DNA of 64,000 bases from Deltaproteobacteria bacterium (GCA_016192705.1 JACPTQ010000022.1:62001-126000); one strand, 5' to 3'; counted from the first letter of the stretch, positions 25,188 to 34,876 are shown. Notes: a model not told the origin generated them from the letters alone. Program-made: numbers and translations.

Positions 25188-25544
25188 CTACAGTTCCTGG
25201 ACGGTCTTCATCATTTCGGGAATAAAGTGCAGCCGAATCGGGAGCAGACTCTTCGACTGAACGCGACGGCGCGCGCCCACAAGCTCAGCCTCTGGCTTCG
25301 TGAGAACCCCGCGAATCTCCTCCTCCTTCGTGAAATCGATGACACGCTCCTTCACCGCGGCACCAGCGGCCGGAACGGCCTTCGCACCAACCGCCTTGGC
25401 CTTCGCCTTCTCGACCGCGCTCTTTGCGGCCTTCGTCTTTCCATCCGCCGTTGCTTTCGCGTCTTTCGCCGGTGCGTCTTCCGCGAAAACTCTCCCCACT
25501 GCGAGGCTGAGTAGCACGAACAGAATAGAAGGCGCCGTTCTCAT
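25188..25544 (-). CDS. Small exported Ala/Lys-rich protein
   Basis: A 118-residue protein with a clear signal peptide (MRTAPSILFVLLSLAVGRVFA), a low-complexity Lys/Ala region (about 22-62) and a more conserved-looking end with VIDFTKEEEIRGVLTKPEAEL. I do not recognise the family. Its position at the head of the envelope operon and its composition suggest a periplasmic partner of the downstream TPR and LysM proteins. A -10 box lies seven bases upstream of the ATG. Confidence 0.72.
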   Translation of the reverse strand: MRTAPSILFVLLSLAVGRVFAEDAPAKDAKATADGKTKAAKSAVEKAKAKAVGAKAVPAAGAAVKERVIDFTKEEEIRGVLTKPEAELVGARRRVQSKSLLPIRLHFIPEMMKTVQEL

Positions 25545-25551
25545 CTCGAAT

Positions 25552-25557
25552 AGTATA
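25552..25557 (-). promoter_or_regulatory. Possible -10 box (TATACT) seven bases before the start
   Basis: TATACT on the minus strand precedes the ATG at 25544 by seven bases. A candidate -35 (TTCGCC) lies 18 bases upstream but is weak. A leaderless transcript is the simplest reading. Confidence 0.4.
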
Positions 25558-25631
25558 GCCTGATTCCCGGTTAACGGCGAAGACCAGAATGGGGCGGTCG
25601 GGTTTGGGCTCGCTCCGGCTCGCGAAAGTCC

Positions 25632-25646
25632 TCAGGTCTGACCTGA
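25632..25646. promoter_or_regulatory. Operator-like palindrome
   Basis: TCAGGTC-T-GACCTGA is a perfect seven-base inverted repeat with one central base, 75 bases upstream of the -10 of the envelope operon. Its size suits a dimeric regulator site. Confidence 0.4.
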
Positions 25647-25916
25647 AATGTGAGTCTGCGCGAAACGAATCAAACATCATGAGAACGGCAATTCCACGCC
25701 CCATCGGCACCTCATCCCCTGCGGACGCGAGCCTCTGCTCGCCCAATCCCCGCCCGCCCTACCAGAAACCAGCCGTTTCCCCGGAACGGCGCTTGAGAGA
25801 CTTGGGGGTCGATCGAACGCTGGCCGACACCCAGCGGGTGAAATTTTCGTACCGCCCTCAAGCCCAGAAAATACATCTCCGGAAAGCGGTCCGCCCGATT
25901 TCGCGTGGGGTCGGCA

Positions 25917-25966
25917 GGGGCGCCGCATAGGCGCGCCTATTCTGCGAGCAGTCTGTCGGCAAGCCA
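25917..25966. repeat. Dispersed repeat, copy 2, with palindrome 25927-25940
   Basis: GGGCGCCGC at the left end and GCGAGCAGTCTGTCG followed by GCAAGCCA at the right match copy 1 at 20733-20779. Between them is the perfect palindrome ATAGGCGCGCCTAT. Confidence 0.5.
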
Positions 25967-25977
25967 GCGGCTTGCCG
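25957..25977. repeat. REP-like hairpin
   Basis: CGGCAAGCC-AGC-GGCTTGCCG, a perfect nine-base stem, overlaps the right end of dispersed repeat copy 2. Compare 19722-19742. Confidence 0.55.
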
Positions 25978-26110
25978 GCGCGAGCGGAATGGCGAGGGCG
26001 ACGGAACGGAGCCCGCAGCCCCACCTTTGCGCAGGGTCTGCAGCGCGATTTCGGCTGGGACCACGGAGCTTTGGCGGCCTCTAAACTGCGAATAAATCGC
26101 CCGTCTCAAA

Positions 26111-29100
26111 TCAGACCCGAGGACGTCGGCGCGCCGAAGCGGGCTCCTGTCGACTCTCACGCTCAAGAGCGCACGAACCGTTTAACCGGGGATTGTGGGG
26201 ATCGTATACAGGCTTTTCGAGATTGAGGCACCGTCTTGCAACCTCGATAACGTCCGTTCGCCCGCGTCCCTTCTGCTCCATGAGTCGCTGAATCCGCGCC
26301 TCGACTTCTTTCTTTTTTTCGCTTGGCAACCCCTCAGCCGCCGCGCTGACCCGCTTAAAGATCTCGAGCGCCTCGGCTGGCCGCTTCGCATAATCGTGCT
26401 CAAGGACTCCCAAATTGTAGAGGACGATGGCGTTCGACGGATCCATCGTCAGCGCCTCTTGATACGTCGATCGCGCCTCATCGAGCCGCCGCGCGACCCT
26501 CCGCGCGATCCCAAGGCCCGAAACCGCTTCACTCTTCCGCCCGGCCCGTCGAAACGCGGCCTCAGCCCCTTCCGCATCGCCCGCGCGCAGCGCCATCACG
26601 CCGAGCGCCAACGCCCCAGCCTCTCCGCCCGCCTGAAAATGCGCGACCGCTCCCATGCTGTCCCGCAAGTCCAAGCGCGCAAGCCCCGCCCCAAATTCAA
26701 GGGCCTCGGTCCCGGCATCGGTCGGCGAAACACCCGCCTTTGCCGCCGCGCGAAGGCGCAGAAGTCCGGCCCGCGCCGCCGCGAGCGCCTCGGACGGCCG
26801 CTTGTCTCGCAACGCCAACGCCACGTACGCCCGATAATGCGCCGTCACATCCTCGTCTCTCGACGCCGCGGCAATCTTCCGCGCGATTTCGTCGCGCCGC
26901 CCATCCACCGTGACCTCAACACGCCCGAGGGTCGGCACAACCTCCGTCACCTCGCGCGACTCGCCTGGAACAAATTGCGCGTGACCCTGCACGCAGCGCT
27001 CGGCGTACCGATCGTAAACCGCACCCGCCGCAACGACTTTCAAGCACGCCCTGTACGCGTCCGCCGCCTTCTCCTCGATCGGCAAAACCTTCGCTTCCAG
27101 CGCCGCCCTGAACTCGCGGACCTGGTCGCCCGTCAGCCCCTTGGGGACCGGCGCCGCCAGGATCTGTTTCGCGAAAAACTGAAGCACGTCGCCAACCTTG
27201 GCCAGCGCCTCAACCGCCACGCGTGGCCGTTTTGCGCCCACCGCGTCGGCGTAAAGTGCGCGCGCCTCGGTCACGAGCCGCGACTTCTCCGTAAGCTCGC
27301 GCGTCAGTTTCTTCATGGTGGTGCTTGCGAGCGTTGTGCCCTCAGCGAGCTTCCGACGAACTTCGGCGCGGACAAGTTTCGCCCGCGCAATGAGATCAAG
27401 GTCGGCTTCGGCCGCATCGCCCGTCTCAGCACGAGGCTTCAGCGCCGTCAGCAACAAATCGTCCGCCTGAGCCGCTTCTCCCACTTCAAGCTTAGCCCGC
27501 CCCAGCGCCACCAGCACCGCGCGCCGCGTCACCGCGTCGAGTCCGTCCGATTGTCGGACGGTTTGCGCAACCCGAATGATCCGCCGAAACTCACCCGTAT
27601 CCTCCAAGGTGCGCAAAAGCACCTCAACGATGCGGCTTTTCGTCTTCGGTGTGATCGATGACGCCCAAGGCGCTTTCAACGCGCGCTCCCAATCGTCGAC
27701 AGCCCGCTTCAGATCCCCCGCCGCTCGCCGCGCATAACCCGCCCGCACAAGCGCGTCACCCGCCTTCTTGAATTTCGGATAGGCCCCGGCAAGAGATTCC
27801 CAAGCGGCTGCGCCATCCGCCCACCGAAGGCTCGCGACGAACGATTCGCCTTGCGCCCAAAGGGCCGCCGGCGCGAGTTCGCTCGACGCGCGCTTCCGCA
27901 CAAGCAGTGCCCTCAACCGTTGTGCGGCCTCAACTTCCCGCGCCGTTTCGTACGCCGCCGCGCCGTTCAACAACGCACGATCAAGCAACTCGCTCCGCGG
28001 GAACTCCTTTGCGAACGCCTCGTACATCCGAGCGGCGTCCCGCGCCTGCCCACCCTGCGCGAGCGACTCGGCCCGTTTCAACATCGCCTGCTCGACAATC
28101 CGGCGGACCTCGCGCTCAAGCGCGCCGCCGCGCCGAATAAGCTTCGCGTTTGCAAGCGCCTTCCGGCCCCACTCCTCGACGCCCGTCAAATCCCCCTTCG
28201 TGTTCATGCAGTCGAGAAGCTCACCGAGCGCCGCAGAGGCGAGCGCGTGCGATGGATACGACCCGACCAGCTCTCCATAGCGCCGCGCGGCGTCGTCGAT
28301 CTGATGAAAATCGTAGAACAGCCTCCCGAGCCGATAAAGCACACCGGGCCGTTCGGTCGCCGCGTCCTTTGGGATGAGCACAAGGTACCGCTCGCAAGCT
28401 TCGCGAAGGCGCGTTTCACCAGGCGGAAGCGGGACAGGCGGGGGGCGCTTTCCGGGCGCATGGACACGCAGCGGCCGATCGCTCCGACCCAGCGCGCGAT
28501 CGAGCGCAACCACGGCGCCGTAGGCCGCAGCCGCTGCTCGGGGTCCCGCGGGGTTCGCGTCCACAACCTTCGTGTACTCTTCCGCCGCGCGCGCATTCTG
28601 CCCCGTCCGAAAAAGCGCTTCCCCAAAAAAGAAACGCATCTCCGCCGCGCGTTCACCCTCGGCGAACGCATCGAGATAGACCCCATAAACCGCCGTCGCC
28701 AACCCAAGGATGTCGTCGTTTTTCAGCTTGTCGCCTTCACGATGGTAAACAACCGCGAGGTCACGAATCGTGTTTTCCAAGCGCTTCGCGACCACGGACC
28801 GCGTTGGCTCTCCGACATTGGCGCGAATCTTCTTCCATCGCGCGCCGAGCATCGCCACCTCGGACACAACGCGCGCGCGATCGCCGAGCGCAATCGCGCA
28901 TTGGAGAGCGCCGGCGGCGAAATTGACTCCGTCTGCACTCTCGCCTTCATCGTTCGCCAGTCGCCGATAAATCGCCAGCGCCTCCGCAAACCGACCTTGG
29001 CCATAAAATAATTCGGCGAGGCGCGGCAACGAATCGCGCACGAGCCCGTCACCGCCGACGCGTCGAAAAAACGCCTCGGCCGCCCCGGCACCGGTTGCCA

Positions 29101-29923
29101 CGCGGCTCACCGCCGTGACGAGATCTTTTTTCGCCTCTTTGATGAGCTCGAGACGTGGGTCGCCCGCCTTCTCACCGTGCCGAATCGCCTGCAAAAAATA
29201 ATCGATCGTTTGCCGGTAATCGCGCCGGTTGTACGCACACCAAGCGAGCTTATAGAGCGCGAAGCCGTAAAGCGGACCCTCGCCGTACGCAACGAGCTTT
29301 TGATACATCTCCGTCGCGAGCTTGAGCTGATCGCGACTCCACGCGTGTTCCGCAAGTGCCATCAGCGCATCCGGCGCGTAATCGGACGTCGGGATGTCGC
29401 GCAAGATTTCGCGAAATCGGTCTTCGGCGTCACGAATGCGCCCGAGCTCTTGGTAAGCGTACCCAAGAAAATAGAGCACTTCGTCGAGGCGCTTGTACGA
29501 CGGGAAGCTCTTCACAATGCGTTCGTAAATCTTGACGGCACGTCCCTGCGCATCGCTCGCGCGCCGCATCTCCGCCTCGCGCGCCGCCGCCTCGGACGCG
29601 CCCTCGCGCTTCATCGCGCGTCGAAAATATAGGTCGCCCTCCTCCCAATACATTTCGGCAAGCCGCGACAGGAACTCCGGCAAATCGGGGTGCTCCCTCG
29701 GCGTTCGCCGAATGAGTTGCAGCAGGCTTTCGATCGCCTTCGCACGCGCCTCCTCGACTTGCGCATCGCGCCGCGGCGCGAAGACGACCGGTGCCTTAAG
29801 CCGCGGCCCCTCGCGCTTCGCGGTGTCGGCGAAAGATGAGGCAGGAAAAAGAGAAACCACAGAGAAGATGAGAAGATGAGTTATGAGGAGTAAGCCTACC
29901 GCTGTTGGTTTCTCCTTCTTCAC
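26111..29923 (-). CDS. Very long periplasmic TPR protein
   Basis: A protein of about 1,270 residues with a signal peptide (KPTAVGLLLITHLLIFSVVS, cleavage after SSFA) and TPR or TPR-like helical hairpins over nearly its whole length, for example QYMAPEQ-free motifs such as YKRLDEVLYFLGYAYQELG, AGDPRLELIKEAKKDL and YNLGVLEHDYAKRPAEALEI. I chose the GTG at 29923, which overlaps the upstream TGA (GTGA) and gives a normal signal peptide. Part of the signal peptide is encoded by a CACAGAGA-type repeat (29854-29880). A long TPR protein next to a medium one recalls the GltD/GltE pair of the Myxococcus gliding machinery, but I cannot show homology by eye. Confidence 0.85.
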   Translation of the reverse strand: MKKEKPTAVGLLLITHLLIFSVVSLFPASSFADTAKREGPRLKAPVVFAPRRDAQVEEARAKAIESLLQLIRRTPREHPDLPEFLSRLAEMYWEEGDLYFRRAMKREGASEAAAREAEMRRASDAQGRAVKIYERIVKSFPSYKRLDEVLYFLGYAYQELGRIRDAEDRFREILRDIPTSDYAPDALMALAEHAWSRDQLKLATEMYQKLVAYGEGPLYGFALYKLAWCAYNRRDYRQTIDYFLQAIRHGEKAGDPRLELIKEAKKDLVTAVSRVATGAGAAEAFFRRVGGDGLVRDSLPRLAELFYGQGRFAEALAIYRRLANDEGESADGVNFAAGALQCAIALGDRARVVSEVAMLGARWKKIRANVGEPTRSVVAKRLENTIRDLAVVYHREGDKLKNDDILGLATAVYGVYLDAFAEGERAAEMRFFFGEALFRTGQNARAAEEYTKVVDANPAGPRAAAAAYGAVVALDRALGRSDRPLRVHAPGKRPPPVPLPPGETRLREACERYLVLIPKDAATERPGVLYRLGRLFYDFHQIDDAARRYGELVGSYPSHALASAALGELLDCMNTKGDLTGVEEWGRKALANAKLIRRGGALEREVRRIVEQAMLKRAESLAQGGQARDAARMYEAFAKEFPRSELLDRALLNGAAAYETAREVEAAQRLRALLVRKRASSELAPAALWAQGESFVASLRWADGAAAWESLAGAYPKFKKAGDALVRAGYARRAAGDLKRAVDDWERALKAPWASSITPKTKSRIVEVLLRTLEDTGEFRRIIRVAQTVRQSDGLDAVTRRAVLVALGRAKLEVGEAAQADDLLLTALKPRAETGDAAEADLDLIARAKLVRAEVRRKLAEGTTLASTTMKKLTRELTEKSRLVTEARALYADAVGAKRPRVAVEALAKVGDVLQFFAKQILAAPVPKGLTGDQVREFRAALEAKVLPIEEKAADAYRACLKVVAAGAVYDRYAERCVQGHAQFVPGESREVTEVVPTLGRVEVTVDGRRDEIARKIAAASRDEDVTAHYRAYVALALRDKRPSEALAAARAGLLRLRAAAKAGVSPTDAGTEALEFGAGLARLDLRDSMGAVAHFQAGGEAGALALGVMALRAGDAEGAEAAFRRAGRKSEAVSGLGIARRVARRLDEARSTYQEALTMDPSNAIVLYNLGVLEHDYAKRPAEALEIFKRVSAAAEGLPSEKKKEVEARIQRLMEQKGRGRTDVIEVARRCLNLEKPVYDPHNPRLNGSCALERESRQEPASARRRPRV

Positions 29924-31485
29924 TTCTTCTGGCACTCCGATTTTACGTCCACCTCGTAGTACCCGAGCTCATCGCGCCAGAATTCCCCCTTAAACGGAAA
30001 CATCACCTCGTACACCGCAACCTTTCGCGTCGGCCGCGCGGGCGCAAACTCTTGTTCCTCGCGCACCTCCGCGGTGAGCCGATTGAGCCGCGCGTTCTGC
30101 GTCTCGAACCGCAGCCGGTACGCCTGCTGCACAAGCGACTCAATCTCCGTGTGCGCGCCAACGAACCGGTCACGGACCCGCTTGCCCGCGTCGATCGCCG
30201 CCTGCTCCCGGTGGTACGACACCGCCTCGAACATCGATCGCGCGAGCGCCGACTTTCGCCAAACGCCACGCGTGCTCCGAATCGCCGCAAGCTCGCGGTC
30301 GAGCTGCAACACAAACGCATGCATCCGCGTCAGTGCGCGGTCCGCCATCGAAAGCTTCAAGACACGCCCGAGCAGGTCGGGCGCCGAATCGCCTTTCGTG
30401 CTGACGCCTGCACCCGCCACGACGCCCGTCCGCCGCGCCGCTCGTTTGCGCATCTCGACAAAAAAGTCGAAGTACTTATCCGACGAATTCCCGAGCCGTT
30501 GAATCTGTTTTTTGAGTTCCGCGGCGAGCGGTTCAAACCGCTTCAAAAAAATATCGACCGTCCGATCGACCTCGTCGTACCGGCAATTCCGAAACGCGGT
30601 CACCGCGCGCAAGAGGTACGCCTCCGGAAAAAACTCGTTCTCATAAAAAGGCGAATCGAGCGTCAGCAAGTTGCCAAGCGCCTTCGCGTAATCGCGTTCT
30701 CGAAAAACCGCCCAGGCGGCCTCGAAAATCGCCGCAATCCAATTTGCCGATCGCCCGTCGATTCGCCGATACAAGCGGTTCGCGTCCTTGAATCGCTCGA
30801 GCTGATACAAGATGCGCGCCATGTTGAGCTGCGCAAGCTCGCGAAGCGGCCCGAGCTCTGTTTCGGCGGCTCCCGCGGGCACCAAGTCAAAAACAGTTTG
30901 GAACGCCTTCAAGGCTTCCTCCGGTCTCCCGAACCGAATTTGCGCCAGCCCATAAACAAACTGCGCCCGCGGATAAAACTGGCTCGACGCCTGCACCCCG
31001 CGCAAAATCTCTTCGGCACGTCGCAGCTCGCCCGTTTGAAAGAGGTGCTTCCCGAGCAAATACGACAGCTCGTTACGAATCCCAGGCGGAAACTCGTTTC
31101 GCGAAAACCGCGCGATTCGCTCGAGCACCGCCGCGTCGCCCTGCAGTCGATGCGCGAGAAGCGCGAGCCACGAAAGCGTCGCCGAGAAAAACTTGTGCGC
31201 CCGGCCCCGCTCAACGACTTTGTCAAACCGCGCGAACGCCGCATCGAAGTACCTCATCTGATACAGCGTCTTCCCCAAAAAAAACTCGGCCTCCTCAACG
31301 CGCGCCGCATACGAGGCCGCCGTGCTCTCCGCGATGTCAAAGAAAACCAGCGACGCCGCCTCAAACGACTGCGCCTGATACGCCTTCATCGCAAGCGTCC
31401 ATTTCGCCTCGACGCCCACATCGGCGCTTTCGGTCGCCGCAGGCTTTTGCGCAAGCGCCGCGAGAACGAAAAACACTACTCGCAA
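29920..31485 (-). CDS. Exported TPR protein
   Basis: About 521 residues, with signal peptide MRVVFFVLAALAQ and TPR-like repeats (FFLGKTLYQMRYFDAAFARF, YLLGKHLFQTGELRRAEEIL, FVYGLAQIRFGRPEEALKAF). The C-terminal third is helical and charged, with possible coiled coil (ELKKQIQRLGNSSDKYFDFF). I chose the TTG at 31485 because GGGAGG lies eight bases upstream; the longer frame would overlap the upstream gene more deeply and lack a signal peptide start. It overlaps the vWA gene by ten bases and the long TPR gene by four, so all three are co-translated. Confidence 0.82.
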   Translation of the reverse strand: MRVVFFVLAALAQKPAATESADVGVEAKWTLAMKAYQAQSFEAASLVFFDIAESTAASYAARVEEAEFFLGKTLYQMRYFDAAFARFDKVVERGRAHKFFSATLSWLALLAHRLQGDAAVLERIARFSRNEFPPGIRNELSYLLGKHLFQTGELRRAEEILRGVQASSQFYPRAQFVYGLAQIRFGRPEEALKAFQTVFDLVPAGAAETELGPLRELAQLNMARILYQLERFKDANRLYRRIDGRSANWIAAIFEAAWAVFRERDYAKALGNLLTLDSPFYENEFFPEAYLLRAVTAFRNCRYDEVDRTVDIFLKRFEPLAAELKKQIQRLGNSSDKYFDFFVEMRKRAARRTGVVAGAGVSTKGDSAPDLLGRVLKLSMADRALTRMHAFVLQLDRELAAIRSTRGVWRKSALARSMFEAVSYHREQAAIDAGKRVRDRFVGAHTEIESLVQQAYRLRFETQNARLNRLTAEVREEQEFAPARPTRKVAVYEVMFPFKGEFWRDELGYYEVDVKSECQKK

Positions 31486-33278
31486 TATCCGCACCTCCCG
31501 CACGTCGACCCGGCGGCGCAAGTCTGACTCGTGCCACACGTTGGCGGCGGATTCCCGTCACGCGCCTGGAACAACACTTCGACCCTTTCGCTGAGGCGCG
31601 GGCACGTTCCACTGAACTGAACGTAGCCGTTCGGAAACGCGGTCGACGGGCATTGGTACGTGTAGCGCGTGCCATCTTTCGGCAACACACCGCCGTCTTG
31701 TCGCACAATGATGTACGGCCCCGACGCCACCTGATTCACGACGGCCGGCATCGTCGCGAAACCGACTTCGCAAATCTGGTCGTCGCAAAATCCGCAACGC
31801 CCGCACCGCGACCCGGGGCAATCGCTGTCCGATGCGCACGTCGTGACGCTTGTTCGGTATGTGTAATTCACGGTGACCGTCGCGCCCGGTGCAAGCGTTG
31901 GGTTTGGGTATTGGCAATACGATTGCGCGAGCGAAATCGATCCCTTCGCATACGAGCCACCGGGCTCGGGACAGTTGTATTGAATGTCGCTCGACGGAAC
32001 CGCGACGCCATCGATGGCCACTGAAATCCCCGACGGACTCTGCGCGGCGGCGTTCGGATCGATGTTGTAGCCCGACGTCAGCGGGACCTTGCAGAAGAGC
32101 CCGGCGATCCCGCGTCCAATCTGACGGAGCGACTCCGAGAAGCTCGAATCGCAGATCGACCCAAAAAAACCGTTTTGACCAAACGACTGAACAACATCGA
32201 TATAGCGCGTTGCGGCGCGGGCCCCTGCATTGCCACCCGGAGCCAAACAAACGTACGGGCCGGCCGCGGCACCACCGTCCCTCGGAACAAGGGCGCCTCC
32301 GCCCGGTGCGAGCTGCTGGTCCATGAAGCACGTGCTTGCATCAACGTTTTGATAAAAACAATCCGACGCCGACGTGGCGTACGTTGCGCGTTCGTTCGGC
32401 TGCGCCCAACACTTCCCGCCGATACAAACTCGTCCCGCGAGCGCGCAATCCGACGTCTGCCGGCATTCGATCGCCGAGCCCCCCGCGTCGACATCGAAGC
32501 GCGGATAATCCGGGCCGCCAATGACCCCAAAAAGGACCTTCGACAAGTCGCCGCCCTTGAGCGCCGTCAAAAACGACACGTACTCAGATGTTGGCGTGAG
32601 GATGCTTCGCTGCGTGAAGCAAAACGTTTGATTCACTTCCTTGTAAGGGCACGTGAGCGGCAGACTGCAGTCATCCTCGTCGGTCACGATAACGACCGCA
32701 AGCGCCGAGTCGCTGCGCAAAAATCCCGCGTTGGTCGTCGAGATCAGTGGTTCCGACAAGGCGAGGCGCACCGCCTCAAGCCCCTTCTCGATTCCCCATC
32801 CGGTTGTTCCCTGATCGGCGTTTTGCTGGAAGAGAGTCGCAACGTTTGACATCGTCGACGTGAGAATCTTGGGGTTTCCGCCCGCCGCCTTGAGTTGCCC
32901 GCGGTCACCGGTCCATCCGCCATCAACGACCGCGCCTCCGTCACAGGTAACGGTCGTAATCAGGTCGGTCGTCGTGACCCCAATTTGGAAATCGGCCCCG
33001 CTCGTCGTCAATTCGTTAATGAAGGTCGCAATGTTGTTTCGCAGATTCGTTTGCTCATCGCCCATCGATCCCGAGTTGTCGACAACAAACAGGATGTCGA
33101 CCTTCCGCGGCTGTTCCGTCGGCTGGCGAAACGTCTCCTGCACGTTGACGCCGCCATCACCTGACGGAAGCTGCGTCCTCTCGGTAAACGACGTTCCGAG
33201 CCCGGAAAAAATCGGACGATCCCGACACGCCGAAGGAGCCAGCGCAATAATAAGAGCGCAGAGAAATCTCAGGCGCAC
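31476..33278 (-). CDS. von Willebrand factor A-domain lipoprotein with Cys-rich ends
   Basis: A lipoprotein of about 600 residues (ALIIALAPSAC, lipobox). The vWA domain starts near residue 60 with ILFVVDNSGSMGDEQ (DxSxS of the MIDAS site) and includes VVIVTDEDDCSL. It should bind a divalent metal and a protein ligand. Paired Cys-rich modules follow (CASDSDCPGSRCGRCGFC and CGTSQTCAAGSTCGRCGYC), probably disulfide-bonded and surface-exposed. I start at the GTG at 33278 with GGAGGG upstream; the ATG at 33290 is nearly as good. It lies 64 bases after the fumarase gene and overlaps the TPR gene downstream. Confidence 0.86.
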   Translation of the reverse strand: MRLRFLCALIIALAPSACRDRPIFSGLGTSFTERTQLPSGDGGVNVQETFRQPTEQPRKVDILFVVDNSGSMGDEQTNLRNNIATFINELTTSGADFQIGVTTTDLITTVTCDGGAVVDGGWTGDRGQLKAAGGNPKILTSTMSNVATLFQQNADQGTTGWGIEKGLEAVRLALSEPLISTTNAGFLRSDSALAVVIVTDEDDCSLPLTCPYKEVNQTFCFTQRSILTPTSEYVSFLTALKGGDLSKVLFGVIGGPDYPRFDVDAGGSAIECRQTSDCALAGRVCIGGKCWAQPNERATYATSASDCFYQNVDASTCFMDQQLAPGGGALVPRDGGAAAGPYVCLAPGGNAGARAATRYIDVVQSFGQNGFFGSICDSSFSESLRQIGRGIAGLFCKVPLTSGYNIDPNAAAQSPSGISVAIDGVAVPSSDIQYNCPEPGGSYAKGSISLAQSYCQYPNPTLAPGATVTVNYTYRTSVTTCASDSDCPGSRCGRCGFCDDQICEVGFATMPAVVNQVASGPYIIVRQDGGVLPKDGTRYTYQCPSTAFPNGYVQFSGTCPRLSERVEVLFQARDGNPPPTCGTSQTCAAGSTCGRCGYCE

Positions 33279-33342
33279 ATTGCCCTCCATGGGCTCCCCC
33301 TATCATCCCAAAAAGTCGGTGCGTTCGCCAGTTCGCGCGGGA

Positions 33343-34728
33343 TCAGGCGCCGGTCTGGCGCCGCGCATCGAGAAGGCGCGTAAGCTCATCGGGCGGCAGA
33401 ACTTTCTTTTCAGTCGCGAGCGTCCGCACGGTTTTCCCAGTCTTGAGCGACTCTTTCGCGATCTGCGCGGCGACGTCATACCCAATTTTCGGCGCGAGAG
33501 CCGTCACCATCGCGAGTGATTTCTCAATCATTTCCTCGCATCGCGCACGATTCGCATCGAGCCCGCGCACACACCGCGCCGCAAACGTCGACGCCGCACG
33601 ACCGAGAATTTCGATCGACTGGAGCAGATTGTACGCAATCATCGGCTTCATGACGTTCAGTTCAAAATTGCCGTGCTGGCCCCCGACCGCGATCGCCGCA
33701 TCGTTACCGATAACTTGAGCGCAAACCATCATCATCATCTCGGACATAACGGGGTTCACCTTGCCCGGCATGATCGACGATCCGGGCTGCAGGTCGGGAA
33801 TCAGGATTTCGCCGATCCCGCACCGCGGCCCGCTGCCAAGCCAACGAATGTCGTTCGCAACTTTAATGAGCGACACCGCGACCGAGCGAAGCGCGCCCGA
33901 CATCTCGACCTCCGCGTCGCGCGCGGCGAGCGCTTCAAAGAGGTTTGGTGCCTGCTTGAATGCGACGCTTGTCCACGCGGATATTTTCTCGATCACTTTC
34001 GCCGCGAAACCCGGCTCGGCGTTCAGCCCCGTACCGACCGCCGTTCCGCCAAGGGCGAGCTCGGTGAGCGCCGCGCGAGCCGCTTCGACACGTCGAACGC
34101 CGTTTTGGACCTGCGTCGCGTAACCCGAAAACTCCTGACCAAGCCGCACCGGGACCGCGTCCATGAGGTGCGTTCGCCCAATTTTGACAACGTCGTCGAA
34201 CGCTTTCGCTTTTTCCCAAAGCGCCGCGGCCAGGTCGCGAAGGGCCGGCAAAAGGTCGCGCTCAACGGCCTCCGCGGCTGCGATGTGAATCGCCGTCGGA
34301 ATGATGTCGTTCGAAGACTGGCCCTTGTTGACGTGGTCGTTGGGGTGTACCGCCTTACCGCCAACGCTTTCGCCGAGGATCTGCGCGGCGCGGTTCGCAA
34401 TGACTTCGTTCGCGTTCATGTTGGACGAGGTGCCTGAACCGGTTTGGAAGATGTCGACGACGAACCAGGCGTCGTGATCACCCTGCGCGACTTCGTCGGC
34501 CGCCTGAATAATGGCGCGGGCCATGCGTTCGTCGAGCGCCCGCTTCTCGAAGTTCACCTCGGCGCACGCCTTTTTCACAAGCCCGAGCGCGCGAATCATT
34601 CGACGCGGGATACGAAGCCCACTCACGGGGAAATTCTGACGAGCGCGTTCCGTTTGGGCGCCATAAAGCGCGTCCGCGGAAACTTTAACCTCGCCCAACG
34701 AGTCGGTCTCGATGCGAACTTCAGACAT
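33343..34728 (-). CDS. fumC: Fumarate hydratase class II
   Basis: The 461-residue sequence matches the iron-free fumarase: GSSIMPGKVNPVMSEMMMMV (the class II signature), TGSGTSSNMNANEVIANRA and KVGRTHLMDA-like KIGRTHLMDAVP. It converts fumarate to L-malate in the TCA cycle, in the cytoplasm. The length is normal and all signature residues are present. ATG 34728 has GGAGGT at ideal spacing. Upstream is a repeat tract and then the S23 genes, so it heads its own unit; the vWA and TPR genes follow on the same strand. Confidence 0.97.
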   Translation of the reverse strand: MSEVRIETDSLGEVKVSADALYGAQTERARQNFPVSGLRIPRRMIRALGLVKKACAEVNFEKRALDERMARAIIQAADEVAQGDHDAWFVVDIFQTGSGTSSNMNANEVIANRAAQILGESVGGKAVHPNDHVNKGQSSNDIIPTAIHIAAAEAVERDLLPALRDLAAALWEKAKAFDDVVKIGRTHLMDAVPVRLGQEFSGYATQVQNGVRRVEAARAALTELALGGTAVGTGLNAEPGFAAKVIEKISAWTSVAFKQAPNLFEALAARDAEVEMSGALRSVAVSLIKVANDIRWLGSGPRCGIGEILIPDLQPGSSIMPGKVNPVMSEMMMMVCAQVIGNDAAIAVGGQHGNFELNVMKPMIAYNLLQSIEILGRAASTFAARCVRGLDANRARCEEMIEKSLAMVTALAPKIGYDVAAQIAKESLKTGKTVRTLATEKKVLPPDELTRLLDARRQTGA

Positions 34729-34797
34729 GCGACACCTCCAAAGTGAAACGACGCGCGATCTCTACACCCGGCGCGCACGACTCGCAACCGCGGCCGC

Positions 34798-34876
34798 CCC
34801 CGCATCCGCTCCGGCTCCCGCCCCCGCTCCCGCACCCGCTCCCACTCCCGCTCCCGCTCCCGCTCCCGCATCCGCC
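34798..34876. repeat. Hexamer-type repeat tract upstream of S23 gene 1
   Basis: Mostly CCCGCT, CCCGCA, CCGCAT and CCGGCT units between fumC and the first four-helix-bundle gene. A similar tract in the same orientation lies on the other side of the S23 pair (35731-35809). Confidence 0.85.

Larger units (their letters stand above)
25545..26110. other. 566-bp intergenic region with palindromes
   Basis: Between two minus-strand operons. It holds the -10 box of the small exported protein, a 15-base palindrome (25632-25646), a perfect 14-base palindrome (25927-25940), a REP-like hairpin (25957-25977) and the second copy of the dispersed repeat (25917-25966). A 113-codon plus-strand frame (25589-25930) looks non-coding. 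No T-rich terminator for the long TPR gene was found. Confidence 0.55.

Noticed and set aside
25589-25930. 113-codon plus-strand frame
   Set aside because: Arg/Pro-rich composition, no ribosome binding site, and it runs through palindromes and repeats; it looks like open non-coding high-GC sequence.
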